A stretch of DNA of 64,000 bases from J084 sp964471405 (GTDB lineage Bacteria > Pseudomonadota > Alphaproteobacteria > Sphingomonadales > Rhodothalassiaceae), in NCBI GenBank assembly GCA_964471405.1, contig CAYYGH010000002.1, positions 1 through 64,000 on the forward strand, read 5' to 3'. Numbering within the stretch: the first letter of the stretch is position 1; the number at the start of each line of letters is the position of its first letter. Below are positions 44,351 through 52,552 of this stretch, one piece after another. The notes below the pieces were generated by a model. The model was given only the letters and a program-made list of their open reading frames with translations. It did no database searches and had not been told where the DNA came from. The position numbers were made by a program, and so were the translations under genes.

Positions 44351-45682
44351 TCACGCCTTTCCGGGCGCTGGCGGCAGCGAAGCTGCGTCTGACGAGGCAT
44401 CGGGCGGCGGAACCATATGGACAACCCGCTGCGGGAAGGGAAAGACGATGCCGGCCTTCCGGAACTTGTGCCAGATCCTGAGCAACACGTCACTCGATAC
44501 ATTGGTGATGCCGTTTTGCGGATCCTCGATCCAGAAGCGCAGCTCCAGATCCACGCCATTGTCTCCAAAGCCCACGAGATGCGCCACCGGTGGCGGATCG
44601 TCCAGCACCCGCGCCGTCTCGCGGGCCGCCTCGCACATCAGCACGCGGGCCCGTTCGAGATCCGACTCATAGGAAACCGCCAGCTTGAGCCGGCGCCGCA
44701 CCCGCCGGTCGGAGAACGACCAGTTGATCACCGGCTGGGTGATGAGATCCTCGTTCGGGATCAGATATTCCGTCCCGTCGCGGGTGATGATCGAAGTGTA
44801 GCGGGCCCCGAGATGATTGATCCATCCATAGGTGCCCTGGGTTTCAATCACGTCGCCCGGCTTGATGGAGCGGTCAAGCAGCAGAATCAGGCCAGAGATG
44901 AAATTCGCGACCACCTTCTGCAGGCCGAAGCCGATGCCGACACCGAGAGCCCCGGAAAACACGGCCAGAGCCGTCAGATCGACGCCCATGGCATTCAGAC
45001 CCGCAAGAAAGGCGATCGTATACAGCAGAATGCGCAGAAGCTTGGCCCCCAGCTCCCGCAAGGAGGGATCGATGTCCCGCAGGCGGCGGATCTGGCTTTC
45101 GCCGAGATCGGAAAGGGCCTTCGCCACCCACACGAGAACCGCAAAGGCGATCAGCCCCTGAACCAGGGAAAGCAGGGAAAGGCGGAAATCGCCGATCTCG
45201 ATCCGCACCGCATCAAAGGCCTTGACGATCGGGGCCCACAGTCCGAGGACGTGGAGGGCGGCCACGCTCCAGGCCGTCCAGGCGACCAGCCGGCGCAAGG
45301 ATGGCGCCCGGATCACCGTCACCGCAATCCGGATCACAAGCCAGGCCGCCAGCAGGCTCACGGCAACGGAAAGAGCCGTCACATCAAGACCGGCACTGGC
45401 GAAGACGAGCTCCCCCACATAGACGAACAGCACCACCAGAGCCGACGAAACGATCGGGCGGGTGACGATCCGCAGGCGGGTGATCCAGGGAAAGTCGCGG
45501 GCCAGCTCCCCGACCCCGCGCATGATCAGCCCGGCAAGCACATGCGCTACCAGGAAGGCGCCAATGACGAGAAGGGCGGCAAACAGGGAATCGCGCGTCC
45601 ACAGCGCCGCATAAAGCTCGCGCGGCACGGCAGCCACCAGATCGTTCAACCAGGCCGGAAGACTCACGTCTTCTTCTCCCAT
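44351..45682 (-). CDS. Mechanosensitive ion channel, MscS family (medium length)
   Basis: MscS channels open under membrane tension and release solutes during osmotic downshock. The 443-residue protein has extra N-terminal membrane segments (about six before the channel) and then the MscS core: the pore helix pattern ALGVGIGFGLQKVVANFISGLILLLDRSIKPGD and the β-domain VETQGTYGWINHLGARYTSI, with TEYLIPNEDLITQPVINWSF, and the α/β C-terminus VDLELRFWIED. The pore helix has the glycine/alanine pattern expected for the gate. It faces no obvious partners and is preceded by tadA. Confidence 0.94.
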   Translation of the reverse strand: MGEEDVSLPAWLNDLVAAVPRELYAALWTRDSLFAALLVIGAFLVAHVLAGLIMRGVGELARDFPWITRLRIVTRPIVSSALVVLFVYVGELVFASAGLDVTALSVAVSLLAAWLVIRIAVTVIRAPSLRRLVAWTAWSVAALHVLGLWAPIVKAFDAVRIEIGDFRLSLLSLVQGLIAFAVLVWVAKALSDLGESQIRRLRDIDPSLRELGAKLLRILLYTIAFLAGLNAMGVDLTALAVFSGALGVGIGFGLQKVVANFISGLILLLDRSIKPGDVIETQGTYGWINHLGARYTSIITRDGTEYLIPNEDLITQPVINWSFSDRRVRRRLKLAVSYESDLERARVLMCEAARETARVLDDPPPVAHLVGFGDNGVDLELRFWIEDPQNGITNVSSDVLLRIWHKFRKAGIVFPFPQRVVHMVPPPDASSDAASLPPAPGKA

Positions 45683-45727
45683 CCGCCTGCCTGTTCCCGG
45701 ACATCGATGGCGGAGCCGGCCCCCAGT

Positions 45728-46174
45728 CTAGCGCCGGGCACGAAAAAAATCTCGCAGCAATTTGCTGGCCTCGACCTCGGCCAGGCCGGGATAGACCTCC
45801 GGTCGATGGTGGCAGCTGGACTGCGTGAAGATCCGGGGGCCATGGAGCACGCCCCCGCCCTTCGGATCTTCTGCTCCGAAATACAGACGGGCAATGCGGG
45901 CGAAACTGATCGCCTGGGCGCACATGGGGCAGGGCTCCAGCGTCACGTAAAGAGCAGTGCCCGCAAGCCGCTCATTGCCGAGCCGGCGGGCCGCCTCGCG
46001 GATGACCAGCATTTCGGCATGGGCTGTCGGATCACGGTCGCGAATCACCCGATTGCCGGCACGGGCGAGCACGTCGCCTTCCCTGCTGACCAGCACCGCT
46101 CCCACCGGCACCTCGCCGGCGGCAGCCGCCTTTCGTGCTTCGGCCAAGGCCCATGCCATCGGTCCGGGCTTCAC
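45728..46174 (-). CDS. tadA: tRNA-specific adenosine deaminase TadA
   Basis: TadA converts A34 of tRNA-Arg(ACG) to inosine. The frame is open further upstream, but GTG 46174 has a GGAGG site 7 bp before it and gives 148 residues, the family length. The catalytic zinc motifs are HAE (His52, Glu54) and PCPMC (Cys82, Cys85). The substrate loop DPKGGGVLHGPRIF is also normal. It sits 45 bp upstream of mscS on the same strand and 255 bp from the divergent OmpA gene. Confidence 0.95.
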   Translation of the reverse strand: MKPGPMAWALAEARKAAAAGEVPVGAVLVSREGDVLARAGNRVIRDRDPTAHAEMLVIREAARRLGNERLAGTALYVTLEPCPMCAQAISFARIARLYFGAEDPKGGGVLHGPRIFTQSSCHHRPEVYPGLAEVEASKLLRDFFRARR

Positions 46175-46232
46175 GATATCGCCTCCTGCCAGAGTGCCGC
46201 AGCCCTGCCATTGTCCATCACCATAGCGGCAG

Positions 46233-46303
46233 GTGATGCAAAAATGCATCACTTCGCGAAATTCTTGTCGCCATGGCTGGAAATTCGGCGCAAATATGCC
46301 GAA
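46233..46303. promoter_or_regulatory. Two perfect inverted repeats in the tadA-OmpA divergent promoter region
   Basis: GTGATGCA-AAAA-TGCATCAC (46233-46252) has two perfect 8-bp arms around four A residues. TTCGGC-N8-GCCGAA (46284-46303) has 6-bp arms around GCAAATAT. They lie in the 255-bp region between the divergent tadA and OmpA starts, 31 bp apart. An 8-bp perfect palindrome with a short centre is a typical size for a dimeric repressor site. Neither has a following T-run in a convincing position. Confidence 0.55.
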
Positions 46304-46429
46304 ATTCCGTCATGCTTCCTCCATGGTCGGATGTCTCCATGGGGGAAGTGGCAGAGCGTTGCCAGCGCAGCGATGAAAAGAGGGCGGCAAAGGAGCGTGA
46401 GCGTGAGACAGGACAAGGGGGAAAAACCC

Positions 46430-47851
46430 ATGCAGGCGACGACTTCCCGGCGGCAGGCAACCAGATACCTGCCTCTGCTGACGGCGGTGGCCACTCTGGC
46501 GATCGTGGCCGCGACGGCACCCGTGCAGGCGGAAACCGAAGACGGGAACCAATTCTACGTTTCCGCACGCGGCGGCTTCAATTGGAATCTGGACCAGCGG
46601 CTCGTTGGTCAGCGCAACGGCTTCCTGGCCCGCGATGATACCCACAATGGCTGGATGGTGGGTGGCGCCATCGGCTACGACCTTGATCCCCTGCGCATCG
46701 AGGTCGAGTATCTGCATCGCAACAATGATCTTGACATCATCACCGTGGCGAATGACGGCGGGCTTGCCGGCGAGCTCGGACTCGTCACCCCCAAGGGTGC
46801 GAACGTGCTCTCCCGCGGACATGTGAACGCGACCAGCGTGATGGCCAATGCGATCCTGGAGCTCAATCGCAGCGGTGGACTGCGTCCCTTCTTCGGGCTG
46901 GGCGGCGGCTTTGTGGACATCGATTCGGATGCGATCCTCGCCGGCAGCAATCAGCGCCTGATCGGGGGGGATGATGTCGTCCTCGGCCTTCAGACGATCG
47001 CGGGGCTTGCGGTGAAGATCTCACACAATCTGTCGGCTGAAGTCGGCTATCGCTATCTCGTGACCGACAAGGCCCAGCTTACTCTGGGCGATGGCCGATT
47101 CCTGCGCCGCAAGGCCAAGGACCACAGCCTTCTCTTCGGCATCACCTGGCGTTTCGGCGGCAGCCGGAAAGCCAGAAGCGCAACTCCTGCCCCGCAGGCC
47201 GCACCGGCACCAGCTCCCGCGCCGGCCCCGGCAGCCGCAAACAGGCCGCCGATCGCCCGGGACGACCATTTCAGCGCGATTGCCGGTCAGGAGACCCGCC
47301 TTGATCCCCTGGCCAATGACCGGGATCCGGAGCACAGCGCCCTTACCTTCCTGGCCATTGATCCGCCTGCCCATGGCAGTCTGCGCCGGGCGGGGGGCGC
47401 GCTCTATTATACGCCGGAGCCCGATTTCCGGGGCGAAGACCGCTTTGCCTATCGTGTCGGCGACGGCCATGGGGGCGAAGCATCCGCGACGATCACGGTC
47501 GATGTCGTGGCGCCCGAGGTCGGTCCCTATCTCGTCTTCTTCGACTTCGACTCGGCTGCCATCAAACCCGAGGCGGAACCGATCCTCGATCGCGCCGCCA
47601 AAGACTATCGCCAGTATGGATTCGCGCGCATCCGGCTGGTCGGCCATGCGGACCGGGCCGGCCCCGACTGGTATAATGACCGCCTGTCCCTGCGGCGAGC
47701 GGAAGCCGTCAAGAAGGCTCTGGCAGCCCGCGGTGTGCCGGCGGATGCGATGGTGACCATCGGCAAGGGCGAGCGCGAACCCCTCGTGCCGACGGAAGAC
47801 GGTGTGCGCGAGCCCCAGAACCGGCGGGTCGAGATCCTCATCGAGGATTGA
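46430..47851 (+). CDS. Outer-membrane OmpA-type protein with an extra Ig-like domain
   Basis: OmpA-type proteins link the outer membrane to peptidoglycan. From ATG 46430 (AAGGGGGAA site 8 bp before) the protein has 473 residues. Domains in order: a signal peptide to about residue 34 (ending VQA); an eight-stranded β-barrel-like region, about 41-243 (FYVSARGGFNW, SLLFGITWRF); a Pro/Ala-rich hinge, 250-272; an Ig/cadherin-like domain, about 272-360 (PPIARDDHFSAIAG, LANDRDP, YYTPEPDFRGEDRFAYRVGDG); and the OmpA peptidoglycan-binding domain, 366-473 (FFDFDSAAI, GHADRAG, NDRLSLRRAEAVKKAL, NRRVEI). The arrangement barrel-hinge-Ig-OmpA is unusual. The frame runs open far upstream, but only this portion codes. 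Confidence 0.92.
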   Translation: MQATTSRRQATRYLPLLTAVATLAIVAATAPVQAETEDGNQFYVSARGGFNWNLDQRLVGQRNGFLARDDTHNGWMVGGAIGYDLDPLRIEVEYLHRNNDLDIITVANDGGLAGELGLVTPKGANVLSRGHVNATSVMANAILELNRSGGLRPFFGLGGGFVDIDSDAILAGSNQRLIGGDDVVLGLQTIAGLAVKISHNLSAEVGYRYLVTDKAQLTLGDGRFLRRKAKDHSLLFGITWRFGGSRKARSATPAPQAAPAPAPAPAPAAANRPPIARDDHFSAIAGQETRLDPLANDRDPEHSALTFLAIDPPAHGSLRRAGGALYYTPEPDFRGEDRFAYRVGDGHGGEASATITVDVVAPEVGPYLVFFDFDSAAIKPEAEPILDRAAKDYRQYGFARIRLVGHADRAGPDWYNDRLSLRRAEAVKKALAARGVPADAMVTIGKGEREPLVPTEDGVREPQNRRVEILIED

Positions 47852-47904
47852 CCGCAGCTGCAGGTCCCGGGCAGCGCGCCCGAAAAGGCCGGCGGCGAGC
47901 TTTT

Positions 47905-47921
47905 CTGCCCCTTTGGGGCAG
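47905..47921. terminator. Hairpin between convergent OmpA gene and a small secreted protein gene
   Basis: CTGCCCC-TTT-GGGGCAG is a perfect 7-bp stem with a 3-nt loop, 53 bp after the OmpA stop. It has T residues before it on the plus strand but no T-run after it on either strand, so bidirectional termination is only likely. A weaker 5-bp stem, CGGGC-N5-GCCCG, lies at 47868-47882. Confidence 0.45.
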
Positions 47922-47938
47922 GGGACTCGGTTGGCGGC

Positions 47939-48484
47939 TCATTCGTCTGCCACCAGGGGCCCGGCAGAACCGGGACAGGTGGCCAGCGGAGGCTGCAGCC
48001 GGACCGGCATCATGTCGGTAAACAGATCGAGCGGCGCATCGGGAACCGCCCGGATCGCCCGGGCCAGGGCGGCCGAGCGGGCACAGAAATCGGGCTCCTC
48101 CAGAGCCTGCCGGGTGACACGATTGGCGATTTCGGTCACCAGTCGATCGACCGCCCCCGCCCCGCCCATGCGGGCGGCAGCGCGGCGGAAATGCTCGGCC
48201 GCCTGCCTGAGTTCCGCCCGGCGCGTCCGGACAATTTCGTTATAAAGCGCCACATGCCCATCGGCCCGGCGCCCCCGGCAGGAGAGAGCGGCCACCATCA
48301 ACTGGGTCTGCAGGACGCGGACTCGCCAGCCGTGACTTTGTGCGGGATCAAGGCACAGGGGCGCCCGCGCCTGCTCATCCACGCCGGCCGCCCGGAGAGA
48401 GGAAGGCGAGCCACCCCACAGCAGCACGCCAGCGAGCAGGATCATCCCCCACAGGGCACCCGGCCGGCCGCAATGCCTGATCAT
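47939..48484 (-). CDS. Small secreted protein of unknown function
   Basis: I do not recognise this protein. From ATG 48484 (MIRHCGRPG) it has 181 residues; an in-frame ATG at 48508 gives 189. A signal peptide covers about 10-33 (ALWGMILLAGVLLWGG, then AAG). The mature part is mostly α-helical, with four cysteines in ARAPLCLDPAQ, LSCRGRRA, DFCARSA and ATCPGSA, which could form two disulphides. The gene is convergent with the OmpA gene. Codon use looks like its neighbours. It is probably real, but nothing indicates its role. Confidence 0.6.
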   Translation of the reverse strand: MIRHCGRPGALWGMILLAGVLLWGGSPSSLRAAGVDEQARAPLCLDPAQSHGWRVRVLQTQLMVAALSCRGRRADGHVALYNEIVRTRRAELRQAAEHFRRAAARMGGAGAVDRLVTEIANRVTRQALEEPDFCARSAALARAIRAVPDAPLDLFTDMMPVRLQPPLATCPGSAGPLVADE

Positions 48485-48721
48485 TTCTCGTCCGATGCCG
48501 GTCATCATCTCGTCATCCTACGCCGGATGGTCCGATCCCGCCAAGCCCCTCTCCCGCGACGGCACATCCCTCCCGCGCCATGCCGATTTCACACCACCAC
48601 GATGGCCGGCAGGATGTTAAGAAAGAATGGGTGAAAGCGACGGGTTTGTCCGGCCTTTTCGCAAAAGACGCTCCCATCGCATGCGGGACGGCCGCCCATT
48701 CTTCGGGCAGGCGGCCGCGGC

Positions 48722-49237
48722 CTATTCTTCCGGTCGCAGGATCGCGAGCCAGCGCCGGACGCGCCGCTGCTGGCGGGCATGATCCGCTCCCCAACCCATG
48801 GCGGTGCTGTAGATCGCAAGAGCCGTGCGCCCGTCCGGTTGCCCGGCCATCCGCACCACGACGACATCGGGCACGGCCTTGCCCGGTACCGTGACCCGAA
48901 AGCGCCATTGCCGACCATCGGGCGAGATATCAATGAGGGTCACCTCCGGCGACTGGTCGATGAAGGCGAACAGGCGCCGCCGCAACTCCTCGGTCGGCAG
49001 GTCCACGGGCTCGATGACCAGATCAATCGTCCCGGCCGCGCACAGCCCCGGCGTGCAGGCCAGCACGCCCCTCTTCTCCGCAGCCGGAAGATGGCGCAGA
49101 TCCATCTCGGGCAGAGGCCTGCGCGGCAGCCAGGCGGCGAAACGCTCCGGCCCGGCGATCAGCAGGACGCCGCCAAGCAGCAGCACCGCCAGGCTGAGCA
49201 GGATCGCGATCCGCACAAGACTGCCAAGTCGATCCAT
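48722..49237 (-). CDS. Membrane-anchored protein, DUF1499-like
   Basis: The 171-residue protein has one N-terminal membrane segment (about residues 8-29) followed by a soluble domain of about 110 residues. The domain resembles DUF1499 (a family of unknown function) in its pattern: an early PEMDLRHLPA stretch, VIEPVDLPTEELRRRLFAFID, WRFRVTVPGKAVPDVVVVRM and the end AIYSTAMGWGADHARQQRRVRRWLAIL. The match is by pattern, not a firm assignment. A cysteine pair in LACTPGLCAAG may form a disulphide. It is the last gene of the acyl-CoA dehydrogenase block. Confidence 0.6.
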   Translation of the reverse strand: MDRLGSLVRIAILLSLAVLLLGGVLLIAGPERFAAWLPRRPLPEMDLRHLPAAEKRGVLACTPGLCAAGTIDLVIEPVDLPTEELRRRLFAFIDQSPEVTLIDISPDGRQWRFRVTVPGKAVPDVVVVRMAGQPDGRTALAIYSTAMGWGADHARQQRRVRRWLAILRPEE

Positions 49238-49255
49238 TGATCATCCCTGCTGCCT

Positions 49256-49295
49256 GATGAGGGGCACTGCGATGCCCTCTCATCCGCCTAGGCGG
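49256..49295. repeat. Hairpin and palindrome after the acyl-CoA dehydrogenase gene
   Basis: GATGAGGGGCA (49256-49266) pairs with TGCCCTCTCATC (49273-49284) with one bulged base. Next to it CCGCCTAGGCGG (49284-49295) is a perfect 12-bp palindrome. Both lie in the 100-bp gap between the dehydrogenase stop and the DUF1499-like start, so they may act in termination or in the leader of the next gene. No T-run follows. Confidence 0.45.
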
Positions 49296-49337
49296 GATGA
49301 TGGCGGCCGTCAAGCGCCGCCGCTCAACCGGCACCGT

Positions 49338-50534
49338 CTAAGCCGCCAGCAGCATCTTGGCGAGAATGTTGCGCTGAATTTCGTTCGAGCCTCCATAGAT
49401 CGTGGCCGCACGGGAGAACAGGAAATGCTGGATGAGGCCCGCCGTGCCCTCCGGGCCGATCGCAGGCAGATTGCGACGGTCCTCGCCATATCCTTCCGGA
49501 TAGGCCAGCGCATAGCGGCCCAGAACATCCATCGCAAATTCCGAAAGAGCCTGCTGCAGCTCGGTGCCGCGGACCTTGAGGATCGACGGTTCAATGCCCC
49601 GCGCCTGGCCGCGCATCTGGAGATCAAGAAAGCGCAATTCCGTAAATTCCAGGGCCAGCACATCCGCTTCCAGCCGCGCCAGGCGCCGGCGCCAGACCGG
49701 ATTGTCGATGAGCGGGCGTTCGCCCTCCTTCAGACTCTCCAGAAGACGCCGCAGGCGCCCCAGCATCCGCTTCTTCGAACCGATGTCCGCAATGGCCTGC
49801 CGTTCATGAGCAAGCAGGAATTTGGCAATGCTCCAGCCCCGCCCCTCCTGTCCGACGCGGTTTTCCACCGGCACCCGGACATCCGAAAAACTCACCTCAT
49901 TGACATGGTGAAAACCGTCGATCGTGATGATCGGACTGACCGTGATCCCCGGTGTCTTCATGTCCACGAGCAGGAAGGTAATGCCCTCCTGCCGCTTTTC
50001 CTCCCGCGAGGTGCGAGCCAGAAGAAAGATCCAGTCCGCCCAGTGAGCCATCGTCGTCCACAGCTTGGTGCCGTTGATGACGTATTCGTCTCCCTCGCGG
50101 CGGGCGCTCGTCGCAAGCGCGGCGAGATCCGATCCGGCCCCGGGTTCCGAAAACCCCTGCGCCCACCAGATCTCCGAGCGCAGAATCCGGGGCAGATGAT
50201 AGGCCTTCTGTTCGGCCGTCCCGAAGGTGTAGATGACGGGCCCGACCATGTTGAGCCCGAAGGGAATGGGGCGCGGCGCACCGGCCAGCCCCATCTCCAC
50301 ATGGAAGATGTACTGACGCGCCGCATCCCAGCCACAGCCGCCGTATTCCTTCGGCCAGTGGGGAGCAATCCACCCCTTCTCATAAAGGATGCGCTGCCAG
50401 CGGACGATATCCTCCTTCGCCAGTGGCACTCCCCGCTCGACCCGCTCGCGGATGTCCGCAGGCAGTGCCGTCGCGAAAAAGTCCCGCACCTCTTCACGAA
50501 AGGATTCCAGTTCAGGGCCGAAGGTCAGGTCCAT
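49338..50534 (-). CDS. Acyl-CoA dehydrogenase family protein
   Basis: These flavoenzymes oxidise acyl-CoA to the α,β-enoyl-CoA. From ATG 50534 (MDLTFGPELESFREEVRDFF) the protein has 398 residues, the usual length. Domains in order are the N-terminal helical part, the middle β domain (EPGAGSDLAALAT and NGTKLWTTMAHWADWIFLL) and the C-terminal helical domain ending with HFLFSRAATIYGGSNEIQRNILAKML. The RAATIYGGSNEIQ signature and FGLNMVGPVIYTFG are typical. It follows the SCP2 gene by 110 bp. The substrate chain length is unknown; the SCP2 partner hints at long-chain or sterol-related substrates. Confidence 0.94.
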   Translation of the reverse strand: MDLTFGPELESFREEVRDFFATALPADIRERVERGVPLAKEDIVRWQRILYEKGWIAPHWPKEYGGCGWDAARQYIFHVEMGLAGAPRPIPFGLNMVGPVIYTFGTAEQKAYHLPRILRSEIWWAQGFSEPGAGSDLAALATSARREGDEYVINGTKLWTTMAHWADWIFLLARTSREEKRQEGITFLLVDMKTPGITVSPIITIDGFHHVNEVSFSDVRVPVENRVGQEGRGWSIAKFLLAHERQAIADIGSKKRMLGRLRRLLESLKEGERPLIDNPVWRRRLARLEADVLALEFTELRFLDLQMRGQARGIEPSILKVRGTELQQALSEFAMDVLGRYALAYPEGYGEDRRNLPAIGPEGTAGLIQHFLFSRAATIYGGSNEIQRNILAKMLLAA

Positions 50535-50644
50535 CGCCCCGCTCCTCCTCACGCCACAGACCCGCGCGGCACTGCCAGGCGGCCACTGACAGGATCGGAC
50601 TGCCCGCCATCCCGCGCAGATTGCGCGGCTGTTCCAAACGCGTT

Positions 50645-50938
50645 CTAAAGTGAGCCGGCCAGCTGCATCGCGAGCCCCATGTTGCCCTCGATCTTCAGCT
50701 TGCCCATCATGAAGGCCATCTGCGCGTTCTGCTTGCCCTCCATGATGTCCCGGAAATCGCTTTCGGAGACCTTGATGGTGCAGTCGGCCGGACCGTCGGT
50801 ATTGTCCACCACCGCCGGCGTCTGGGTGCCGTCAATACGGATGACACCGGCATCCCCCAGGTCAAACTTCAGCACCCCTCCGATCGATGCGCCTCCCACG
50901 CGCGCTCGCACGGCCTCCGTCAGGTCCTCGATCCCCAT
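50645..50938 (-). CDS. SCP2 sterol-binding domain protein
   Basis: SCP2-domain proteins bind lipids such as sterols, fatty acyl chains or acyl-CoA. From ATG 50938 the protein has 97 residues (family domain about 100). Family features are GVLKFDLGDAGVIRIDG, DCTIKVSESDFRDIMEGK and the final AQMAFMMGKLKIEGNMGLAMQLAG. The frame stays open upstream of the chosen start without family similarity. It is the first gene before the acyl-CoA dehydrogenase on the minus strand, which fits a lipid-handling role. Confidence 0.93.
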   Translation of the reverse strand: MGIEDLTEAVRARVGGASIGGVLKFDLGDAGVIRIDGTQTPAVVDNTDGPADCTIKVSESDFRDIMEGKQNAQMAFMMGKLKIEGNMGLAMQLAGSL

Positions 50939-51271
50939 GTCCTGTTCTCCTTCTTCCCTGGTCTGTTGCCCTCTCGTCTCGCCCCGGCCCTGCCGCGAGA
51001 TCGGCAAGAAGTCATACCGGGCCGGGGACTGAGACTAGCAGCTTGGCCCATGAGAGCAAGCCCGCACGGCACCCCGAAAGGGACAGGCACAGCTCCCGGA
51101 TTCGGGCCGGGATGACCGAACCGCATCCCGACCGGATCGCGATTCCGTGAATGGCTGCGGCGACTTGCATATCGTTAAGAAAACTGAAACGATGTCGGCC
51201 ACCAAATTGGCAGCTTGCGACGGCGCACTGCGGTCTGCGCCTGTCATTTCGGCACAGGGAAAGGGCGGCGC
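50939..51271. promoter_or_regulatory. Divergent promoter region between the SCP2 and histidine kinase genes, with an inverted repeat
   Basis: This 333-bp gap contains no gene I can support. An inverted repeat ATCGTT-N11-AACGAT lies at 51171-51193, about 80 bp before the kinase start at 51272, in an A/T-richer patch. It includes TTAA followed seven bases later by GAAAC, only half a CtrA-like box. The repeat could be a control site for the kinase gene; this is inference. Confidence 0.4.
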
Positions 51272-52489
51272 GTGGCTCCTTCGCCACAGGATGATTCAAT
51301 TCGATTCAAGCCTCTCGAAATCCCGAAGGCCGAGGTGCGCGCCGCCGGCATCGGTCTCTTCGATGCGATCTTCGAGGAAAGTCTTGCTCCGATCTTTCTG
51401 CTTGATCTCGATCTCGGCACCCACACGCTTACGATCGGAGATTGCAATTCCGCCGCCCTGCGCATTCTCGGACTCCGACGCCAGGACAAGCGCAAGCTCA
51501 TGGGCCGCAATGTCTTGACACTGTTTACCCGCGACGGGCTGGCGGATGCCCAGGGCCTGCGTCGGGCCCTCATCCGGCATCAGGCATTTACCGGTGAGGG
51601 GCAGCTGCAGGGCCCGGACGGTTCTCCCATTGCCTGCCGCCTCGTCTTCCGCCCCTTCGGGGGGCGCGGCACGCCGCTGCGGTATGTCGCAATCATGCAT
51701 CCCTTAAGCACCAATCTCGAAGCCCAGATAGAGGCGCTGACCGCCGAGCTCCTGGCGGCCCGCACCGCCCGCGAGCGCATGCTGGCGCGGCTGAGCCACG
51801 ATCTGCGCACGCCGCTCAACGGCATTCTCGGTCTGTCCGAAATTCTCCAGAATCCAGCCCTCGTGCAACTCGACGAAAAGACCCGCACGGCCTATGCGCG
51901 TGACATCCATTCGGCCGGCCGCGAGCTGCTGTTCCGGATCGAGGACATGCTCGCAGCAGCCGTGGCCGATGATCCGCAGCGCTACGCCCTCAAGGAGACG
52001 AAGATCCACCTCGAAGCGCTGGTGCGGCGGGTCGCGAAACGTTTCTTCGATGCGAAGGATGTCGGCCGGATCGTCTTCGCCGTGGAAGCCGGCATCGGCC
52101 CCGTGCTTGCGGATGAAGAGCTTGTCGAGAAGATGACGGAAGCCCTCTTTGACAACGCCCTTCGCGCCGCGCCGCCGGATACGCCGATCCGCTGCCGCAT
52201 CGGGCGCACCGCAGAGGGCGGTGTCTATCTCGCCATCGAAGATCGCGGTGTGCCGCTGGAGTTGGCCGAGGTCGAACGTGCAATAGCCGCCCTCGAAGAG
52301 GAATCGGACGTCTACAGTGCCCCTTCCCGGCGGCTGACGGCCGGCCTGCCCATGGCCAAGGCCTATATCGAGCTCCACGGCGGGCGCATGGAGCTCGGCC
52401 CCCTTGCGCCCTCGCCGCGGGACGGGAAACCGGCGGGCGGCCATGTGACCCGGCTGATCTTCCCGCCCAATCGCTATCGCGGGCGATAG
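51272..52489 (+). CDS. Sensor histidine kinase with PAS domain, partly degenerate ATPase motifs
   Basis: The protein is probably cytoplasmic, because no membrane segment is visible. From GTG 51272 (AGGGAAAGGG upstream) it has 405 residues. A PAS domain covers about 25-148 (FDAIFEESLAPIFLLDLD, GLRRQDKRKLMGRNVL). A helix, 150-170, leads to the dimerisation domain with the phospho-acceptor His176 in LSHDLRTPLNGILGLSE. The ATPase domain follows: the N-box ALFDNALRAAP is present, but the G1 box is IEDRGVPLE rather than DxGxG, and the G2 box is TAGLPMAKAYIELHGG. The catalytic state is uncertain. There is no response regulator next to it, so its partner is unknown. Confidence 0.88.
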   Translation: MAPSPQDDSIRFKPLEIPKAEVRAAGIGLFDAIFEESLAPIFLLDLDLGTHTLTIGDCNSAALRILGLRRQDKRKLMGRNVLTLFTRDGLADAQGLRRALIRHQAFTGEGQLQGPDGSPIACRLVFRPFGGRGTPLRYVAIMHPLSTNLEAQIEALTAELLAARTARERMLARLSHDLRTPLNGILGLSEILQNPALVQLDEKTRTAYARDIHSAGRELLFRIEDMLAAAVADDPQRYALKETKIHLEALVRRVAKRFFDAKDVGRIVFAVEAGIGPVLADEELVEKMTEALFDNALRAAPPDTPIRCRIGRTAEGGVYLAIEDRGVPLELAEVERAIAALEEESDVYSAPSRRLTAGLPMAKAYIELHGGRMELGPLAPSPRDGKPAGGHVTRLIFPPNRYRGR

Positions 52490-52504
52490 ACGGACGCACA
52501 CCCC

Positions 52505-52523
52505 GGCGGACCGCCGCTCCGCC
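52505..52523. terminator. Hairpin between the convergent histidine kinase and enolase genes
   Basis: GGCGGA (52505-52510), CCGCCGC loop, TCCGCC (52518-52523) form a perfect 6-bp stem in the 63-bp gap between the two stops. It may terminate one or both transcripts, but no T-run follows. Confidence 0.35.
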
Positions 52524-52552
52524 GCCCATCCCTTGCAACAAAACGCAACGCC

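Noticed and set aside
44417..46429. A very long plus-strand open frame that continues in frame into the OmpA gene
   Set aside because: It runs antisense through mscS and tadA, has low-complexity His/Arg/Gln-rich content and no family pattern. Only the part from 46430 has a signal peptide, ribosome site and domains.
49338..50938. A lipid-degradation operon extended to the OmpA region
   Set aside because: The next genes are envelope proteins with large gaps and no β-oxidation enzymes; only the SCP2-dehydrogenase pair is supported.
51175..51190. CtrA binding box upstream of the histidine kinase
   Set aside because: Only one TTAA half-site is present; the second position reads GAAA, so it does not meet the TTAA-N7-TTAA pattern.
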